Assembly: GCA_021852345.1 (NCBI GenBank)
Contig: JAJZNL010000051.1
Coordinates: forward strand, 1 to 33,469
DNA length: 33,469 nt
Direction: 5' to 3'
DNA from: Actinomycetes bacterium
GTDB lineage: Bacteria; Actinomycetota; Acidimicrobiia; Acidimicrobiales; JABEUL01
In this document: piece after piece, positions 31,494 to 33,469 of the stretch
Layout of the letters: every line of letters starts with the position of its first letter
Position numbering within the stretch: position 1 is the first letter of the stretch
Made by a program: the position numbers and the translations under genes
Notes under the pieces: generated by a model
What the model was told of the DNA's origin: nothing
Databases searched by the model: none
What the model saw: only the letters and a program-made list of their open reading frames with translations

Positions 31494-32390
31494 ATGAAGA
31501 ACAAAAATAAGACTCGATCTTCGTACCAAAAGTTGCGTGATTCTAAAATTTATTTTGTCGTTCATGAACTTGCACAACGATCTTCAAAAGACAGAGTTAC
31601 AGTAAGTGCGGCTGCACTTTCTTTTCACGGAGTTTTGGCTTTCTTCCCGGCAGTAGTATCTTTGATCGGTATCTTGCATCTTATGGGGTTGAACTCAAAA
31701 AATACCGAAACGGTAGTGCATTATATTACGTTGATATTGCCCGCTCAGGCGGCAACGGTGGTTACGGGTGCAATAAAAACTAGAGAGGCAACAGGAGCAA
31801 GTACTTTGGAGGTGATTTTGGGTACAATTGTAGCTCTCTGGAGTCTGACTGGGGCGATAGCTTCTATGCAAGTCGGACTTGATTTGGCATACGAAATACC
31901 TAAAGATAGAAGCTTTATAAAAAGAAGATTGAGCTCGGTTCCTTTGGTCGGAGTGTCTTTGTTGTTTATCCTAGCGATATTTATTGATTTAATTGGTGGA
32001 ACTTTTCTCATTAGGCATATTACTTCGATTGATTCAGGGGTGACTTTTGGGTTTTTGGGAGGTATTTTGGATATCGCAAGGCTGATTATTGCAATAATGC
32101 TAGCGTTAATACTACTTTCGGTTTATTACAGTTTCGGCTCGGCAAAGAAAACACCAATAAAGGACTTTTTCAACATTAAGACACTGTTTTCTTACGGATC
32201 GTTGGTAGCTGTCGTGGCGTGGGTGATATCCCTATTCGGCTTTTCTCTGTACTTAACACATTTTTCCAATACAACAAAAACTTATGGTTTGTTCGGTAGC
32301 ATAATTGTTATGATGCTCTGGCTTTATATAACTTCTTACTTTCTATTCTTGGGTGCTGAGATGAATGCAAGAGTGTCGAGTAAGGTTTGA
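31494..32390 (+). CDS. YihY/BrkB family membrane protein
   Basis: A 298-residue inner-membrane protein of the YihY/virulence factor BrkB family, with about six helices. The family pattern is present: an N-terminal amphipathic part, the SAAALSFHGVLAFFPAVVSL segment (about 38-57), the WSLTGAIASMQVGLDLAYEI region (about 121-140), and the late FGSIIVMMLWLYITSYFLFLGAEMNA end. The old label of ribonuclease BN for this family is wrong; its true function is not settled. There is no Shine-Dalgarno before the ATG. It stands 141 nt after the aldo/keto reductase, possibly with its own promoter. Confidence 0.9.
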   Translation: MKNKNKTRSSYQKLRDSKIYFVVHELAQRSSKDRVTVSAAALSFHGVLAFFPAVVSLIGILHLMGLNSKNTETVVHYITLILPAQAATVVTGAIKTREATGASTLEVILGTIVALWSLTGAIASMQVGLDLAYEIPKDRSFIKRRLSSVPLVGVSLLFILAIFIDLIGGTFLIRHITSIDSGVTFGFLGGILDIARLIIAIMLALILLSVYYSFGSAKKTPIKDFFNIKTLFSYGSLVAVVAWVISLFGFSLYLTHFSNTTKTYGLFGSIIVMMLWLYITSYFLFLGAEMNARVSSKV

Positions 32391-32697
32391 TAAATGACGA
32401 CCAAAGGCGATTGGCTTAATTCAATTTAATATTCCTAATTTAGAATTGACTACGTGGAGGTGTTGTTTTGCTTTGACTTTACGTTGATAGATGAAGCTAC
32501 AAATAAAATTTGGAGGTTTTGACAAACGAAAGCAAATGGTAACAACTGTTTTGATCGAATCCAATTAAGAGATCGTCCGTCTGTTTTTGTTTGTGTTGCC
32601 GACAAATATTTCGCATAATTTTGACTCTAGAACTATTGCCGTGATGTTATAGGTTTTGCGGTAAAGTTAAGTAAAAACAGCAATACTGCCATAGGTT
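32391..32697. other. Intergenic gap between convergent genes
   Basis: About 307 nt between the ends of the YihY-like gene (+) and the BNR-repeat gene (-). It is A+T-rich. I see no gene, no clear terminator hairpin with a T-run, and no repeat. Confidence 0.4.
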
Positions 32698-33469
32698 CTA
32701 TATTTCACTCCATGTTTTACCAAAATTTGTAGTCACGTAATATGTGGCTGATCCCAATTGGGTTACAGACGTGGATGTAAATATCTGAACCCAACCATAA
32801 CCAGAGTCAGAAAAATATGAATTGCCTAAGTTATAATATGTTTTAACGGGCAAAAGCGACGGTGGCGGTGTCGTTGGTGATGAATTTGGCGGTGTCACGT
32901 TTGGATCAAATCCAACAATAAGAGATGTGCTCATAACTAAAGGCTGAAAGCTTATTTGAGTAAATAATATAGCATGACCCCATGTACAAGATCCCTGTAT
33001 TAAACCACAAATGCTAAAGTATCCAATCTTACCTAAACTATTTGAAATAAAAAATCTCTGGGGGTCAGACGGCGTATTCCCAGATAAATACCCCGGACTA
33101 ACGTTAATATTCAAAGAACCTGGAAACTCTGGCATAATGACTTTCCAGTTTTTCCCGCCGTTCAAAGATCCTGCTGCGAATGAAAGCGTACTTGCGGTGC
33201 TTGCTTGCGAAGCATCGGCAACTATTATGGTATTGACCTTGCAAGATAATATAAATGGGTCAAAAGCGTTTTTTGTTGCTACTGTTTCAGTTTCATTTGG
33301 ATATTGGTTGACAAATATAGATTTCCAGGTACCGTCTGATTTTTTTAAGTAAACGCTTTGACCGTTTGCCACATATGTTCCCGCTGAAGTTTGGCATAAC
33401 GATCCTATCTGTTTGGGTGCATTAGATACCTGTGTCCAGGTTAATCCCGCATTGGTTGTTTGCAAAAGT
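32698..33469 (-). CDS. BNR/Ycf48-type repeat protein, C-terminal part (5' end outside window)
   Basis: The last about 256 residues of a larger protein; the frame stays open to the window edge, so the TTG at 33465 is not a real start. Repeats of the TTNAGLTWTQV type (first residues) and TTNFGKTWSEI (last residues) are BNR/Ycf48-like propeller blades, with a GSLNGGKNWKVIMPEF blade between. A Pro/Thr/Ser-rich linker (NVTPPNSSPTTPPPS) separates the blades from a final short domain. Two to three Cys pairs could form disulfides. An exported protein is likely, but the signal region is not in view. Function unknown; some relation in style to the giant surface protein, but no shared motif. Confidence 0.75.
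   Translation of the reverse strand, partial: LLQTTNAGLTWTQVSNAPKQIGSLCQTSAGTYVANGQSVYLKKSDGTWKSIFVNQYPNETETVATKNAFDPFILSCKVNTIIVADASQASTASTLSFAAGSLNGGKNWKVIMPEFPGSLNINVSPGYLSGNTPSDPQRFFISNSLGKIGYFSICGLIQGSCTWGHAILFTQISFQPLVMSTSLIVGFDPNVTPPNSSPTTPPPSLLPVKTYYNLGNSYFSDSGYGWVQIFTSTSVTQLGSATYYVTTNFGKTWSEI

Overview
The window looks like chromosomal DNA from an A+T-leaning actinobacterium, probably of the Acidimicrobiia (Acidithrix/Ferrithrix-like acidophiles would fit). The strongest taxonomic marker is a clear bacterial proteasome activator (Bpa/PafE) ending in a GTYL tail, a family known only from Actinomycetota with 20S proteasomes. Glutamate decarboxylase, a flavoprotein of the alkyl-DHAP-synthase type and several apparently leaderless genes agree with this. 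The genus is inference, and base composition was judged by eye, not computed.

Layout. 1-1160: 3' third of a 23S rRNA, a 5S rRNA and a strong terminator close an rRNA operon. 1224-6083: a Tat-exported phosphoesterase lipoprotein (-), diverging from an MFS drug-type exporter (+) followed by glutamate decarboxylase (+). 6454-12558: one giant surface protein gene (-) made of three propeller+PKD modules, three further repeats and two pilin-head-like domains. 13231-13713: a small beta-carbonic anhydrase. 13984-15864: a reactive-sulfur operon (-) of rhodanese/MBL fusion, CstR-like repressor and DUF302 protein, with a perfect 20-bp palindrome just after its predicted promoter. 16290-19595: D-Ala-D-Ala carboxypeptidase, a YbjQ-family protein, two very small genes, a histidine phosphatase and a convergent Rrf2 regulator. 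20119-20742: Bpa. 21133-25846: a tight three-gene glycerol operon (glpD, AGPS-like flavoprotein, glycerol kinase-like). 25889-28761: a PerR-like regulator with its own operator, rubrerythrin, a GlpC/HdrD-like iron-sulfur protein and DUF3501, reading as one peroxide-response operon. 28942-33469: a MenE-like acyl-CoA synthetase (-), an aldo/keto reductase (+), a YihY/BrkB membrane protein (+) and a BNR-repeat secreted protein (-) cut by the window edge.

How the genes work together. Two units read as redox-stress systems, each with its own sensor and recognisable operator: persulfide/sulfide handling (CstR-like) and peroxide handling (PerR-like). The second joins rubrerythrin to an iron-sulfur CCG-domain protein and DUF3501, whose joint chemistry is the best candidate here for an under-described system. 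The glycerol operon places a possible ether-lipid enzyme between the two glycerol-3-phosphate enzymes. No mobile element, CRISPR array, tRNA or phage feature was seen.
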